The notes beneath the pieces are model-generated. The model saw only the letters and a program-made list of their open reading frames with translations. It was not told where the DNA came from and made no database searches. Source: JBBDWK01 sp040902885 (GTDB taxonomy: Bacteria > Acidobacteriota > Terriglobia > Bryobacterales > Bryobacteraceae). From it: a stretch of 64,000 bases of DNA. Below, in pieces: positions 1 through 8,414 of this stretch (positions within the stretch are counted from its first letter, which is position 1; the number at the start of each line of letters is the position of its first letter). The stretch is taken from the NCBI GenBank assembly GCA_040902885.1, contig JBBDWK010000084.1:1-64000 (forward strand). The letters are read 5' to 3'. A program made the translations under genes and the position numbers.

Positions 1-13
1 ATCGTGATCGACA

Positions 14-469
14 TCAGTTCGGAACGCTGATCGCCATCCCTCGGAATCCGCACCCCCACCGGTTGTTCTGAAGTCCTGCGCTCTCCGTGACGTCGTGAAA
101 GGTGCCGTCGCGATTATTGCGAAACAATGCCGAAGGCCGCGCCGGCGCCTTGCCTCTCCGGGCGGCATGAGAGAGAGCATTCACGAAATAAATATCGAGC
201 CACCCGTCGTTGTCGTAGTCCAAGACGGCGACGCCCGAGCCGGTGGTCTCGGGAAGATAGGGCTTCAAGGGTTCACCAGCTTCATGGTGGAAATGCGAGA
301 GGCCGGACGATTTCGTGATGTCCTCGTAATCGACCTTGCTAATGGCGTGTGGAGAGGGTGGGGGAACTGATTTTGTGGCGACTACGTGATCCGCGTATGA
401 GTCTTTCAAAAGGCCCCCGAGGATCAGCAGGACGCCCGTGATTCCGATCGATGCCGATCGCGAGACCAT
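14..469 (-). pseudogene. FG-GAP/VCBS (CRTAC1-type) protein, truncated N-terminal piece
   Basis: The 151-residue reading frame starts with a hydrophobic export segment (residues about 8-20). It then has the opening of an FG-GAP/VCBS repeat: a TTGSGVAVLDYDNDGWLDIY block (about 76-95) with the DxDNDGxxD calcium-binding loop, followed by a FRNNRDGTFHDVT block (about 115-127). Secreted proteins of this CRTAC1/ASPIC-UnbV type normally have several hundred more residues of propeller. Here the frame loses similarity just after NNRWG and stops, and neither other frame restores a DYDNDG-like repeat before the window edge. It is therefore a truncated or rearranged copy, or carries a frameshift; the missing left flank prevents a decision. 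A CTATGATGGATC motif shared with the next three genes lies about 30 bases upstream. Confidence 0.55.
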
Positions 470-497
470 GATTTCGCTATTGTACAGTCAGTCCGAA

Positions 498-509
498 CTA
501 TGATGGATC
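498..509. promoter_or_regulatory. Candidate GntR operator, site a
   Basis: CTATGATGGATC lies about 30 bases upstream of the FG-GAP fragment. It sits inside a wider inverted repeat, GTCCGA (491-496) and TCGGAC (508-513). Close variants lie upstream of the TonB receptor (4041), the TPR gene (5172-5183, reverse) and at the start of the GntR gene (5295). Assignment to the GntR protein is inference from proximity. Confidence 0.35.
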
Positions 510-572
510 GGACCGGAACGGCGACTTCGAGGATTGCCCGAAGTCGCCAACTTGACGGCGTGAGCCGTGAAC

Positions 573-3500
573 TCAGAACAATACTTTGAGACCGAACTGC
601 AGGATTCTGGGGCTTTGAGCGCCTACCACCGCAAACTTCCCGAAGTTCGGATTACTGACGTTGCTAAATGCGGGCGAACCGTTCCCAGCCACGGTGTTGA
701 AGTTCACCCGGTTGAAGAAGTTGAAGAACTCAGCCCGAAATTGAACTCGAAGCGACTCTTTTATGGGGAAAAGGCGCGCCAACATGAGATCGGTGCTGGC
801 GTACCCCGGTCCACGCATGACGCTGCGTCCCACGTTTCCCCGGGTTCCCAAGGCCGGATCGGTGAAGGCGGCCTGGTTGAAGTAGCCAACGTTGATGATT
901 TCGTGCCGGCCGCGATCGCCCACGCGCCAGTCCTGCCCCGGGACGAGATCTGCCCGGTCCACACTGCTGTGTCCAGGCGAGAATGAATTGCCTCTGCTGC
1001 TGACCGGCGTGAACGGGTTTCCGCTCCGCAGGAACACCAGCCCCGACATCTGCCAATTGCTCCCTAGCTGTCGCAAGACCGGGTTTGGCGTAGCGAGCTT
1101 TGGCGAATCCCAGACCACGGAGGCGTTTACCACGTGCGTCCGATCAAACTCCGAAAGGCCCCGGTTGAACCAAGGACCGCGAGGGTCCTGGTTGCCGAAC
1201 GCGCCTGACCAACCAATGTCGTTGGAGCCGGTATCGATGGATTTCGACAAAGTATAGTTGGCCTGGAACGTCAGCCCCTTCGAATAGCGCTTCTCGGCCG
1301 TAACCTGCAAAGAGTGGTAGTAAGAATCGGCCACTCCGGACGAGACGTTGATCGCCTGGAAATTGGGGTCTGGCCGCCGCTGCTGGATGTTTCCCAGCGT
1401 GGATGCTCCAGGAATGTACGTTGCCAGATTCTGCTCGTAGCCGCCAATCAGGTGAGTTCCCCTGCTCGCGACGTAGCTTCCCCGCAGGAGAACGTCGCCT
1501 CCCATGTTTCTCTCGACGGTCAGACTCCAGTTCCAGGTATTCGGATTCTTCGTCCGCGGGTCATACGCCCATTGGGAGGGCAGCGGGACCGGAACCGGAG
1601 AATCGACTGTAGGCTCGGGTACGGGAATGCCGATTCTGCCATTGAAAGGAGCCCCATCCCAGGGAGAACTCAAGTTCGGGGGATTGACGACGGAGGCGCC
1701 GCCTGAAGGCAAAGGAGGTGCGCCCGATCCGGCTCCGCCGAGTGCGAATCCACCAGCCTGGAATTGACCGAAGTAGCCACCTATCCCGCCCCGAATAGCC
1801 CACTTGCCGCTGCCTGAAGGGTCGTAAGCGAAGCCCAACCGGGGAGCGAACTGGTTCCAGCGGGTGAAACCGCTCGCGTCGGGAGTACCGGGATCGCCAT
1901 GGTAAAGAATTCCGGGAGGCGCATTGCGGAAACGAACGGACTGCTGGCCCGGAATAATCCAAGATTGATAGCGGCCGTTCGGGCCGAACTTGTTCTTGGA
2001 ATGATGGCCTGGATCCCACCGGAGGCCGAAGTTAAGGGTTAGTTTTCGGCTTATCCGGAAATTGTCTTGAAAATAGAGTGCGGCCAGCGTTCGAACGCTG
2101 CCTCCCTCGGTGATCGGACCGAAATTTCCCGCTGTATAGGTGAGGGCGCGACCCAAAACCGCATCCGCCGCGGAGATCCCCGTAAACGAGTCTCCGAAAG
2201 TAAAGCCGCCCCCGCTCTGCTTCTGGGGTTCCGCGCTGTTGTGGTGCTGCGAGTACATCACGCCTACCGAGATGTCATGCTTATCTCGGACCCACTTAAC
2301 GGCACTGTTGATTTCCCAGGAATGGGTGTCCTTGGTGCTGCACCGGTCCCAAACGCGAATGCCACCCCGGCCTGCAACGCTGAAGTTCAGATCCTGGCAC
2401 CCAGGGTCGTTGGGAATGCTGGAGCCATGGGACGACCACGCAGTAAGGTAGGGATGCGGAGTCAGCGAGAACGGGTTCTTGAGGAACGCGAATCCGCCCG
2501 TTACGAGGATCGTCGGGCTAACCGTCCAGGTATCCGTCACGGCCCAAGTGATCGCCTCGGTTGTGTTGCCGCCGTCGTTAATTCCGACGTTCCAAAGCAG
2601 GTCCTTCTCATCGTTGAAAGAACCGCCCGCCTTTTTGGAGTAAATGTAGCGTCCCATCAGGGCGTGCTTTCCAATGATTGCGTCGCCCTTGTTGACCAGC
2701 TGCCATTCATCTTTTGCGGCTGGAATGAAGTGAGGAATCAGGTACCCGACGAAGGGCGAATCCGGCGTGTGCTTGTTCAGGATGCTCTGCATTACGGGGT
2801 CCAGGCGGCTCCTGGGGATTATGTTGCCGGCAAACGGCAAACCTAGAGAACCGCAAGCGTTATTCGCGCTATTCGGATCGAAAATGGTGCCAACATTCAC
2901 CGTTTGAGTCGACCCGTCGCAGGCCGGCGAGGGAACTTGCCTCGTCTGAGCTCTCAGATGCTCGCTAAAGTCCCCGTCTTTTTCCCTCCTCGTCCAGCTT
3001 TCATGGAAGCCGGGAGTTCCAGGCTGTCGGACCGGCGTGCTCTGGTAGGAGTTGAACCAGAAGAAACGGTTTCTGCCATCGATGATTTTGGGTATGTAGA
3101 GAGGACCGCCCACGGCCCAGCCGTACTGATTTCGCTTCAGCCCGTCGTTCTTTCCGGATTGATCGAAAGCGTTTCGCGCATTCAGATTGCCGTTACGCAA
3201 GAACTCGAACAGGGAACCGTGCAATTCGTTCGTGCCCGACTTGGTTCGGGCGCTCAGTTGTGCCCCAGGATTGCCCCCCATTTCGGCGGAATACTGACTG
3301 GTGTTGAGAGTAAACTCTTCAACCGCATCCGGATTCGGGTACACGTTCGAAACCCGCCGCTCCATGAATTGGTTGCCCATTCCGTCCAGAAGGTAGCTGT
3401 TCCCCTGGGTCCGGTTGCCGTTCACCACGGCCGTCGTCGTATCGAACCCCGACGTTCCAGCGTAAAAGGAAGTCGAGGCGTCCGTTACGGAAGCACCGGC

Positions 3501-3980
3501 GACGGTAAGGGTCAACTGGGTGACGTCCCGCCCGTTCAAAGGAAGTTCCCGAACTCGCCGCGAATCGACCGTCTGAGAGAGTTGAGCCGTGTAGGTATTT
3601 GTGAGTTCAGCCGACGCTGAGACCTCCACTGTCGTCGAGACAGTTCCAACGGTCATCTCGATGTTCCTCCGGACGCTTTCGTTGGTTCGAACGGTCACGC
3701 CGGTGGCACTGGCCGTGCTAAATCCGGTCTTCGAGACTTCAATGTTGTAGGTGCCTGCCGAGACCTGAGGTGCTACGTAGTTCCCATCGGAGCTGGTAAC
3801 GGCCACAGTCTCCGCCCCAGTGGTTGTTGATTTGATTCTGACCTCCGCTGCCGGAATCGGGCTTCCGGAGGGATCTGTAATGGTCCCGAAGATGCGTGAA
3901 CCGGCCTGGGCCTGAGCGAACATCGCGACTGGCGCGCCAGCGAAAAGCACGCACGCCACGAGCAACGATCGAATATGCAC
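573..3980 (-). CDS. TonB-dependent receptor with carboxypeptidase-regulatory-like domain
   Basis: This outer-membrane receptor precursor has 1135 residues. Residues 1-24 form a signal peptide ending near AQA. Residues about 28-95 are a carboxypeptidase-regulatory-like Ig fold (SGSPIPAAEVRIKS, then SSDGNYVAPQVSAGTYNIEV). A plug-like segment follows (about 130-250, with LPLNGRDVTQL and LLDGMGNQF), and the rest is a long beta-barrel ending in FGLKVLF, with the terminal Phe typical of outer-membrane proteins. This architecture is the common acidobacterial 'TonB-dependent receptor, oar-like' type; the substrate is unknown. A GGGAGG ribosome site precedes the ATG. The TPR and GntR genes upstream suggest a regulated uptake or sensing unit, but no SusD partner or polysaccharide enzyme is adjacent. 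Confidence 0.85.
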   Translation of the reverse strand: MHIRSLLVACVLFAGAPVAMFAQAQAGSRIFGTITDPSGSPIPAAEVRIKSTTTGAETVAVTSSDGNYVAPQVSAGTYNIEVSKTGFSTASATGVTVRTNESVRRNIEMTVGTVSTTVEVSASAELTNTYTAQLSQTVDSRRVRELPLNGRDVTQLTLTVAGASVTDASTSFYAGTSGFDTTTAVVNGNRTQGNSYLLDGMGNQFMERRVSNVYPNPDAVEEFTLNTSQYSAEMGGNPGAQLSARTKSGTNELHGSLFEFLRNGNLNARNAFDQSGKNDGLKRNQYGWAVGGPLYIPKIIDGRNRFFWFNSYQSTPVRQPGTPGFHESWTRREKDGDFSEHLRAQTRQVPSPACDGSTQTVNVGTIFDPNSANNACGSLGLPFAGNIIPRSRLDPVMQSILNKHTPDSPFVGYLIPHFIPAAKDEWQLVNKGDAIIGKHALMGRYIYSKKAGGSFNDEKDLLWNVGINDGGNTTEAITWAVTDTWTVSPTILVTGGFAFLKNPFSLTPHPYLTAWSSHGSSIPNDPGCQDLNFSVAGRGGIRVWDRCSTKDTHSWEINSAVKWVRDKHDISVGVMYSQHHNSAEPQKQSGGGFTFGDSFTGISAADAVLGRALTYTAGNFGPITEGGSVRTLAALYFQDNFRISRKLTLNFGLRWDPGHHSKNKFGPNGRYQSWIIPGQQSVRFRNAPPGILYHGDPGTPDASGFTRWNQFAPRLGFAYDPSGSGKWAIRGGIGGYFGQFQAGGFALGGAGSGAPPLPSGGASVVNPPNLSSPWDGAPFNGRIGIPVPEPTVDSPVPVPLPSQWAYDPRTKNPNTWNWSLTVERNMGGDVLLRGSYVASRGTHLIGGYEQNLATYIPGASTLGNIQQRRPDPNFQAINVSSGVADSYYHSLQVTAEKRYSKGLTFQANYTLSKSIDTGSNDIGWSGAFGNQDPRGPWFNRGLSEFDRTHVVNASVVWDSPKLATPNPVLRQLGSNWQMSGLVFLRSGNPFTPVSSRGNSFSPGHSSVDRADLVPGQDWRVGDRGRHEIINVGYFNQAAFTDPALGTRGNVGRSVMRGPGYASTDLMLARLFPIKESLRVQFRAEFFNFFNRVNFNTVAGNGSPAFSNVSNPNFGKFAVVGAQSPRILQFGLKVLF

Positions 3981-4040
3981 GAATTGCCTCCCTTCAAAGC
4001 GACACGAAAAGCACGAAAACGATTCTGGTGAAAGAATGAT

Positions 4041-4052
4041 CTATGATGTATC
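4041..4052. promoter_or_regulatory. Candidate GntR operator, site b
   Basis: CTATGATGTATC lies about 60 bases upstream of the TonB receptor start. It overlaps a second symmetric element, TGATGT-N5-ACATCA (4044-4060). The site matches the CTATGAT core seen at three other nearby gene starts. Confidence 0.35.
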
Positions 4053-4117
4053 AAACATCAACCCCAGTCAAGCACCTTGTGGGAGAACGGCAAAACGCCA
4101 GGGGCAAAGAAGATCCG

Positions 4118-5155
4118 TTACTTGCTCTGGCTTGAGGAACGAAGCCTCTCGGCAGCCGCCATTTCCTGTCGAGCCAGCTCCGGCCGGCCGGTCTTGTGAT
4201 AAATCCGGGCCAGCTGGAAGTGCGCCTCGTAGTTCTGGGGATCGATGTCGATAGCCCGCTTCAGCGCGTTTTCGGCTACAAAGGGGCGCCCCTGCTGGAG
4301 GTATACGTTAGCGAGCAGGATGTACGACCGGGCCGACTGCTGATTGAGCCAGATGGATCGCTGCAGCGGATCAATCGCCTGGTCCCATTTGGCCAGCCGA
4401 ATATACGCGTCGCCCAGGTAGTGCCACGCTAGCGAGTTGCCGGGGTTTCCGGCTAGTTCCTTATTCAGGTACTTCACCGCTTCCGCTGGATCGCCTTTCG
4501 TCAGCGAAAGAACGCCGAGCTTATAATCTGCATCGGGGACGTCCGGACGTTTCTTCTGGGCCTCTCGGATCAGCGCTTCAGCGTCTCCAATCGCTTTCTC
4601 CTGTATCATCAGGTCGGCGGTCAGAAGATAGGCTTGGGGGCTGTCGGGGGAGGTCCCGAAAAGTTTGGCGAACGTCTGCCTGGCCCCATCGCGGTTCCGC
4701 GTGTAAATATGCGTCATTGCGAGCGTGTATAGAAGGTTGGCGTTCCCTTCACTCCAGGTGATCGCTTTTTCCAGCAAGGGCTGCGCATCCTGGGCCCGGT
4801 TGCTGAAATGGTAGGCCATGGCCAAAATTTCCACGGTTTGCTTCCACGAAGCCGAACCCTCTTTTTCGAGCCTAATGGCTATTGACAGATGCCGAATCGC
4901 GCCCCCAAAGTCCTGCTTCTGGTAGTAGGCCAAGCCTAGCCCATGTTGACCGGACGATCGCTCGGGAGATTTCTCTACCCAAGGCGCAAGCAGCCGGATC
5001 ACCCCGTCCGAGTCGCCGTTTGCGAAGAGTTTTTCGGCTTGATCCACAGCCGCCTCGTAGCCCGAGGCGGGCTCCGCCTGTGCGAAAACCGCCGCCGGGA
5101 AAACTGCGCTGAAGGCGACGAGGGCCAGATTGAGGAATCCTATAGTTGCGGTCAT
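4118..5155 (-). CDS. Secreted tetratricopeptide (TPR) repeat protein
   Basis: The protein has 345 residues from the chosen ATG. A TTG five codons upstream keeps the frame open, but GGAGGG lies directly before the ATG and the signal peptide (hydrophobic stretch ending in FAQA) begins there. The mature part is a run of TPR helices, for example YYQKQDFGGAIRHLSIAIRL, LAWHYLGDAYIRLAKWDQAI and YEAHFQLARIYHKTGRPELA. TPR solenoids mediate protein-protein contacts and no catalytic domain is visible, so the role is probably a periplasmic scaffold. Its position between a TonB receptor and a GntR regulator, with the shared upstream motif, suggests common control. The closest general analogy is secreted TPR proteins beside acidobacterial FG-GAP and TonB genes; that link is inference. 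Confidence 0.8.
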   Translation of the reverse strand: MTATIGFLNLALVAFSAVFPAAVFAQAEPASGYEAAVDQAEKLFANGDSDGVIRLLAPWVEKSPERSSGQHGLGLAYYQKQDFGGAIRHLSIAIRLEKEGSASWKQTVEILAMAYHFSNRAQDAQPLLEKAITWSEGNANLLYTLAMTHIYTRNRDGARQTFAKLFGTSPDSPQAYLLTADLMIQEKAIGDAEALIREAQKKRPDVPDADYKLGVLSLTKGDPAEAVKYLNKELAGNPGNSLAWHYLGDAYIRLAKWDQAIDPLQRSIWLNQQSARSYILLANVYLQQGRPFVAENALKRAIDIDPQNYEAHFQLARIYHKTGRPELARQEMAAAERLRSSSQSK

Positions 5156-5171
5156 CAGTCCCTCCGTCAAA

Positions 5172-5183
5172 GGTCTATCATAT
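5172..5183. promoter_or_regulatory. Candidate GntR operator, site c
   Basis: On the reverse strand this reads ATATGATAGACC, 17 bases upstream of the TPR gene ATG. It matches the CTATGATAGATC site at the start of the GntR gene in 10 of 12 positions. Confidence 0.35.
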
Positions 5184-5294
5184 GACAGGGTGATCAGTCC
5201 TGGAACTCATGGTTCCTTCTCCGCTGCACTAACCAGGGCTGCTTTCGTTAGAATAGGTAGAATGATCGTGAGCTTTCGCCCCCGGTTAATGGAA

Positions 5295-5306
5295 CTATGA
5301 TAGATC
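5295..5306. promoter_or_regulatory. Candidate GntR operator, site d (autoregulatory)
   Basis: CTATGATAGATC overlaps the predicted ATG of the GntR gene. Its CTAT-G-ATAG core is a perfect odd palindrome, and the other three sites are variants of it. Because it overlaps the start codon, it could be a coding coincidence (Met-Ile-Asp), but the three non-coding matches argue against that. Confidence 0.35.
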
Positions 5307-6013
5307 ACCAGGTGGTTTTCGCGAAAGTCGCTGCCGTCACCCTGAGAGATCGAGTAGTGGCGGCGCTGAAAGACTCTTTTTTTTCCGGAATGTTAAAGCC
5401 CGGAGATCTCATCGTGGAACGTCAGGTGGCTCGACAGATGGGCATTGGGACGCCCGCCGTCCGCGAGGCGCTGATCACTCTGCAAGGCGAGGGTTTCGTC
5501 CAGAGGGTCGCGAACACGGCAACCTACGTGCGGAGGTACACCGTAACCGAAGTCGAGGAGCTGTACAACCTGCGAATGGAGATTGAATGCCTTGCCCTGC
5601 AATGGGCGAAGAATCGGGTCACGGAGAAGGATCTGACAAATCTCGAAGCGATCACGGAACAGATGGTCCAGGCGACCCGTTCCGGAAAAGTGAGAGAGTT
5701 TTACGAACTGGACTTGGCGTTCCACCGCGTTTGCTGGAATATCTCCGGAAACCGCTTTTTGGTTAGCACCCTCGAAACGCTGGTCGTACCCCTCTTTGCG
5801 TTCGTGCTCAGGGAGAACGAAGGCGGCGCCGTCGAGGAGACCGCCAAAGCTCATCTCCAGATTGTGAATGCGCTCCGCCGCCTTGAAGAGCCTGAATTTT
5901 CAACCGCGATCCGCAAAACTCTGGCTGGCTTCGCGCTGAAGGGCCTTGGTCTGATGGCCCGTCTATCGGCCGACGCAGAGAAAGCCGGCGGGGCGACTGC
6001 CCGGCGGCGGTAG
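5297..6013 (+). CDS. GntR-family transcriptional regulator, FCD (FadR) subfamily
   Basis: The 238-residue protein has an N-terminal winged helix (about 15-80; LRDRVVAALKDSFFSG, LKPGDLIVERQVARQMGIG, TPAVREALITLQGEGFV), the standard GntR DNA-binding signature. The C-terminal FCD ligand-binding helical domain runs from about 90 to 225 (VEELYNLRMEIECLALQWA, DLAFHRVCWNISGN). FCD regulators usually repress catabolic or transport genes and respond to small organic acids. This gene is divergent from the TPR and TonB genes, and a CTATGATAG-type element occurs at all of their upstream ends, so local autoregulation is likely. No good ribosome site precedes the ATG, so the exact start is uncertain. Confidence 0.88.
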   Translation: MIDHQVVFAKVAAVTLRDRVVAALKDSFFSGMLKPGDLIVERQVARQMGIGTPAVREALITLQGEGFVQRVANTATYVRRYTVTEVEELYNLRMEIECLALQWAKNRVTEKDLTNLEAITEQMVQATRSGKVREFYELDLAFHRVCWNISGNRFLVSTLETLVVPLFAFVLRENEGGAVEETAKAHLQIVNALRRLEEPEFSTAIRKTLAGFALKGLGLMARLSADAEKAGGATARRR

Positions 6014-6063
6014 CGCTTGCCCATCTCGAATTTCCCTGGGCATTTCAGGCTCCCGGGTCACAG

Positions 6064-6081
6064 CGGGCATCGGAATGCCCG
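6064..6081. repeat. Short perfect hairpin downstream of tRNA-Ser
   Basis: CGGGCAT and ATGCCCG are separated by CGGA, giving a perfect 7-bp stem. It lies between the convergent GntR gene and the tRNA. No T-run follows on either strand, so a Rho-independent terminator is not supported; it may protect RNA ends. Confidence 0.35.
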
Positions 6082-6099
6082 TAAAGCATTGATTCTAAA

Positions 6100-6189
6100 T
6101 GGCGGAGAGAGAGGGATTCGAACCCTCGATAGAGTTTCCCCTATACACGCTTTCCAAGCGTGCGCCTTCAACCGCTCGGCCATCTCTCC
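6100..6189 (-). tRNA. tRNA-Ser(GGA)
   Basis: On the minus strand the sequence begins GGAGAGATGGCCGAGCGG and closes with a perfectly complementary TCTCTCC acceptor arm, discriminator G and an encoded CCA. The anticodon arm CACGC-TTGGAAA-GCGTG gives anticodon GGA. The long variable arm after it marks a class II serine tRNA, and the T arm contains GGTTCGAATCC. Length is 90 bases including CCA. It decodes UCC and UCU. Confidence 0.97.
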
Positions 6190-6209
6190 GGCTCCAGCCA
6201 GTATAGCAA

Positions 6210-7556
6210 CTACTGTTTAATCAGCGTCCCGTCGCGCTTGCGCACTTCACCCCAGCCGCCATTGTATTGCTGCCGGCTGCCGCGCTCGTTGTGGCCGAAG
6301 GGATACTTCAAGGCGAGTTTCTCGTCCACCTCGATGCCCCAGCCCGGCGCTTCGTTCGCGTACAGGTAGCCGTCCTTCATCACCGGGCAGCCCTTGAATA
6401 CTTCCTGGGTTGCCTCGTTGAAGGCCGAATATTCCTGCACGCCGAAGTTGTAGCAGGCAAGGTCGAGAGCCACGTTGGCGGCATGGCCGATGGGAGACAC
6501 GTCGCCCGGACCATGCCAGGCCGTGCGCACGCCGTACAGCTCGCCGAAGGCGGCGATCTTGCGGCAGGGGGTGAGGCCGCCGGCTTGCGAGACGTGGATG
6601 CGGATATAGTCGATGAGCCGCTCGCCGATCAGCGGAATCCACTCGTGCGGACTGTTGAACAGCTCGCCCATGGCGATGGGCGTGGAGCATTGCTGGCGGA
6701 TTATCCGGTAGTAAGCGATGTCCTCCGGCGAGAGCGGATCTTCGAAGAAGAAGAGCCGGAACTGCTCGACGTCCCTACAGAATTGCAAGGCCTGCGTGGG
6801 GGTGATGCGCTCATGCACGTCGTGGCACAACTCCACCTCGTCGCCCAGTTGCTTGCGGCATTCTTCAAAGAGTTTGAGCGCGCGCCGGATGTAGGCGGCA
6901 GGCTCGAAGACGGGCGCCTTGTGCAGCGCCTGGACGGTTACCCCGCCCCGGCCTGCGCCGTAGCCGGCCATTCCAGGCACGCCCACCTGCACGCGCACGT
7001 GACGGAAGCCGCGCTCCATGTACCGGCGCGCGCTCTCGATCACTTCGGAAAACTCGGCGCCGCTGGCGTGCCCATAGCAGTCGGCCGCCTCGCGGCACTT
7101 GCCGCCCAAAACCTGGTAGACGGGCATCCCGGCCTGACGGCCCTTGATGTCCCACAGGGCCTGGTCCACGCCGCTGATGGCGTTGTTCAGCACAGGGCCG
7201 TTGCGCCAGTAGGAGCTGTTGTAACAGGCCTGCCAAGTATCGTCGATGCGGTCCGCCGGCTTTCCAATCAGAAACGGCTTCAGGTACTTTTCGACCGCGG
7301 GCACCACGAGGTCCGCGCGCTGCGTGAAAGTGGCGCAGCCGTATCCGTAGAGGCCGTCCTGATCGGTGGTGATCTTCACCACCGCCAAACGCAAACCGGC
7401 CGGCGCGGTCGCGATCACGCTCACGTCTTTGATTATCGGCGAGGGCATGCCGCGGGTCGCCCTGGTAACCTGTGCCTGTGCCTGTTGTTCTCTCGTGGTG
7501 ATCACGCCCGCGAGCGCCCCACCCGGGATGATTTTGAGGAGACTACGCCGATTCAT
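6210..7556 (-). CDS. Enolase-superfamily dehydratase (D-mannonate dehydratase/RspA-like), Tat-exported
   Basis: The 448-residue protein starts with a Tat-like leader (RRSLLK followed by a small hydrophobic segment). It then has the enolase-superfamily capping domain and TIM barrel. Visible family marks are NSSYWRNGPVLNNAISG, WDIKGR, the metal ligands in CHDVHER, FFEDP and MGE, and the HGPGDVSP loop with its His. These fit the ManD/RspA branch, which dehydrates acid sugars such as D-mannonate or related sugar acids; the substrate cannot be read from sequence. Its ATG overlaps the ccmD-like stop by four bases (ATGA), so it is probably co-transcribed at the end of the ccm operon, an unusual partner. 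A redox or haem role is not implied. Confidence 0.82.
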   Translation of the reverse strand: MNRRSLLKIIPGGALAGVITTREQQAQAQVTRATRGMPSPIIKDVSVIATAPAGLRLAVVKITTDQDGLYGYGCATFTQRADLVVPAVEKYLKPFLIGKPADRIDDTWQACYNSSYWRNGPVLNNAISGVDQALWDIKGRQAGMPVYQVLGGKCREAADCYGHASGAEFSEVIESARRYMERGFRHVRVQVGVPGMAGYGAGRGGVTVQALHKAPVFEPAAYIRRALKLFEECRKQLGDEVELCHDVHERITPTQALQFCRDVEQFRLFFFEDPLSPEDIAYYRIIRQQCSTPIAMGELFNSPHEWIPLIGERLIDYIRIHVSQAGGLTPCRKIAAFGELYGVRTAWHGPGDVSPIGHAANVALDLACYNFGVQEYSAFNEATQEVFKGCPVMKDGYLYANEAPGWGIEVDEKLALKYPFGHNERGSRQQYNGGWGEVRKRDGTLIKQ

Positions 7557-7699
7557 TTTCCCTCCACCATGCGCTTCAGATTTTCGATCTCCCGTTTCAG
7601 GCGGCGTTCACGCGCGACGATGGTCATCACATAGAGAAGCAGGATGGTCCACGCGGCCGCGAACCCGTAAAACATATAGGTGAAGTTTCGCTCGTCCAT
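7553..7699 (-). CDS. ccmD: CcmD-like small membrane protein
   Basis: This 48-residue gene lies between ccmC (15 bases upstream) and the enolase-like gene (4-base overlap). The protein begins MDERNFTYMFYGFAAAW, has one transmembrane helix (about 8-28), and ends in a basic, coiled cytoplasmic tail (RERRLKREIENLKRMV). In System I cytochrome c maturation, CcmD is a single-span protein of this size that joins the CcmABC-haem-CcmE complex and helps release holo-CcmE. CcmD is poorly conserved in sequence, so the call rests on topology, size and position directly after ccmC. Confidence 0.75.
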   Translation of the reverse strand: MDERNFTYMFYGFAAAWTILLLYVMTIVARERRLKREIENLKRMVEGK

Positions 7700-7714
7700 A
7701 GGGAGTCTGAACTA

Positions 7715-8398
7715 CTATACCGCGTGCGCCGCGCGCCGGATTCCGTCGATTTCCCGCTGCCGGGACTCCTGCCGGAGGCGAATCGCCACCAGGACGACGG
7801 CCACAAGAAGCAGCGCCAGAAAGTTCCACCACATGGCCGCTTCCATGCCCGGAGCCATCCCTCCGCCATCGCGAACACTCAGCACCGGGCTGGGATGCTG
7901 GGTGCGCCACCACTCGATCGACTTCCACGTGATATATACGCCGGGAAAGATGAAGACGTTCAGAACCGCGGCGTTGCGTGCCCGCTCGACCGGCTCTTCA
8001 ATCGCGCGCCGCAGCATCAGGTAGCCCGCGTACATCAGCCAGACCACCAGCATGGACGTGAGCCGGGCGTCCCAGGTCCACCAGATGCCCCAGATGATGC
8101 GCGCCCAGATCATGCCGGTAATCAGGTTTATGGCGCCGAATGCCAGGCCCGCTTCGGTGACGGCGACGGCCAGAGCGTCGGCGCGCAGGTCGCGGCGCGC
8201 CAGATACACGATACTCGCGACGAAGGCCGTGAAGGCGCAGGCGCTTCCCACGAACGCGCCCGGCACGTGAAAGGTGAAGATGCGCCAGATGGCGCCTTGG
8301 CTGGCCTCATCGGGCAGCTTCAGGAAGATGTTGTGGAGATTCCACACCAGGAGCGCGATCGCCAGGCCCGATAGAATATATAGGATTTTATTCCGCAT
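7715..8398 (-). CDS. ccmC: Haem exporter/handling protein CcmC
   Basis: CcmC has 227 residues and about six transmembrane helices. The family's tryptophan-rich haem motif is clear as WGIWWTWDARLT (about 103-114), and His44 in FHVPG is a likely axial haem ligand, with a second candidate His in the last periplasmic loop (WRTQHPSPV). CcmC presents haem in the periplasm to CcmE. It is followed by ccmD and preceded by ccmB across a region with an assembly gap, so the true ccmB-ccmC spacing is unknown. Confidence 0.93.
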   Translation of the reverse strand: MRNKILYILSGLAIALLVWNLHNIFLKLPDEASQGAIWRIFTFHVPGAFVGSACAFTAFVASIVYLARRDLRADALAVAVTEAGLAFGAINLITGMIWARIIWGIWWTWDARLTSMLVVWLMYAGYLMLRRAIEEPVERARNAAVLNVFIFPGVYITWKSIEWWRTQHPSPVLSVRDGGGMAPGMEAAMWWNFLALLLVAVVLVAIRLRQESRQREIDGIRRAAHAV

Positions 8399-8414
8399 TG
8401 TTCTTAGTCACCGG

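Noticed and set aside
6267..7634. 455-codon plus-strand frame opposite the enolase-superfamily gene
   Set aside because: It is antisense to a well-supported gene with all catalytic motifs and has no family similarity.
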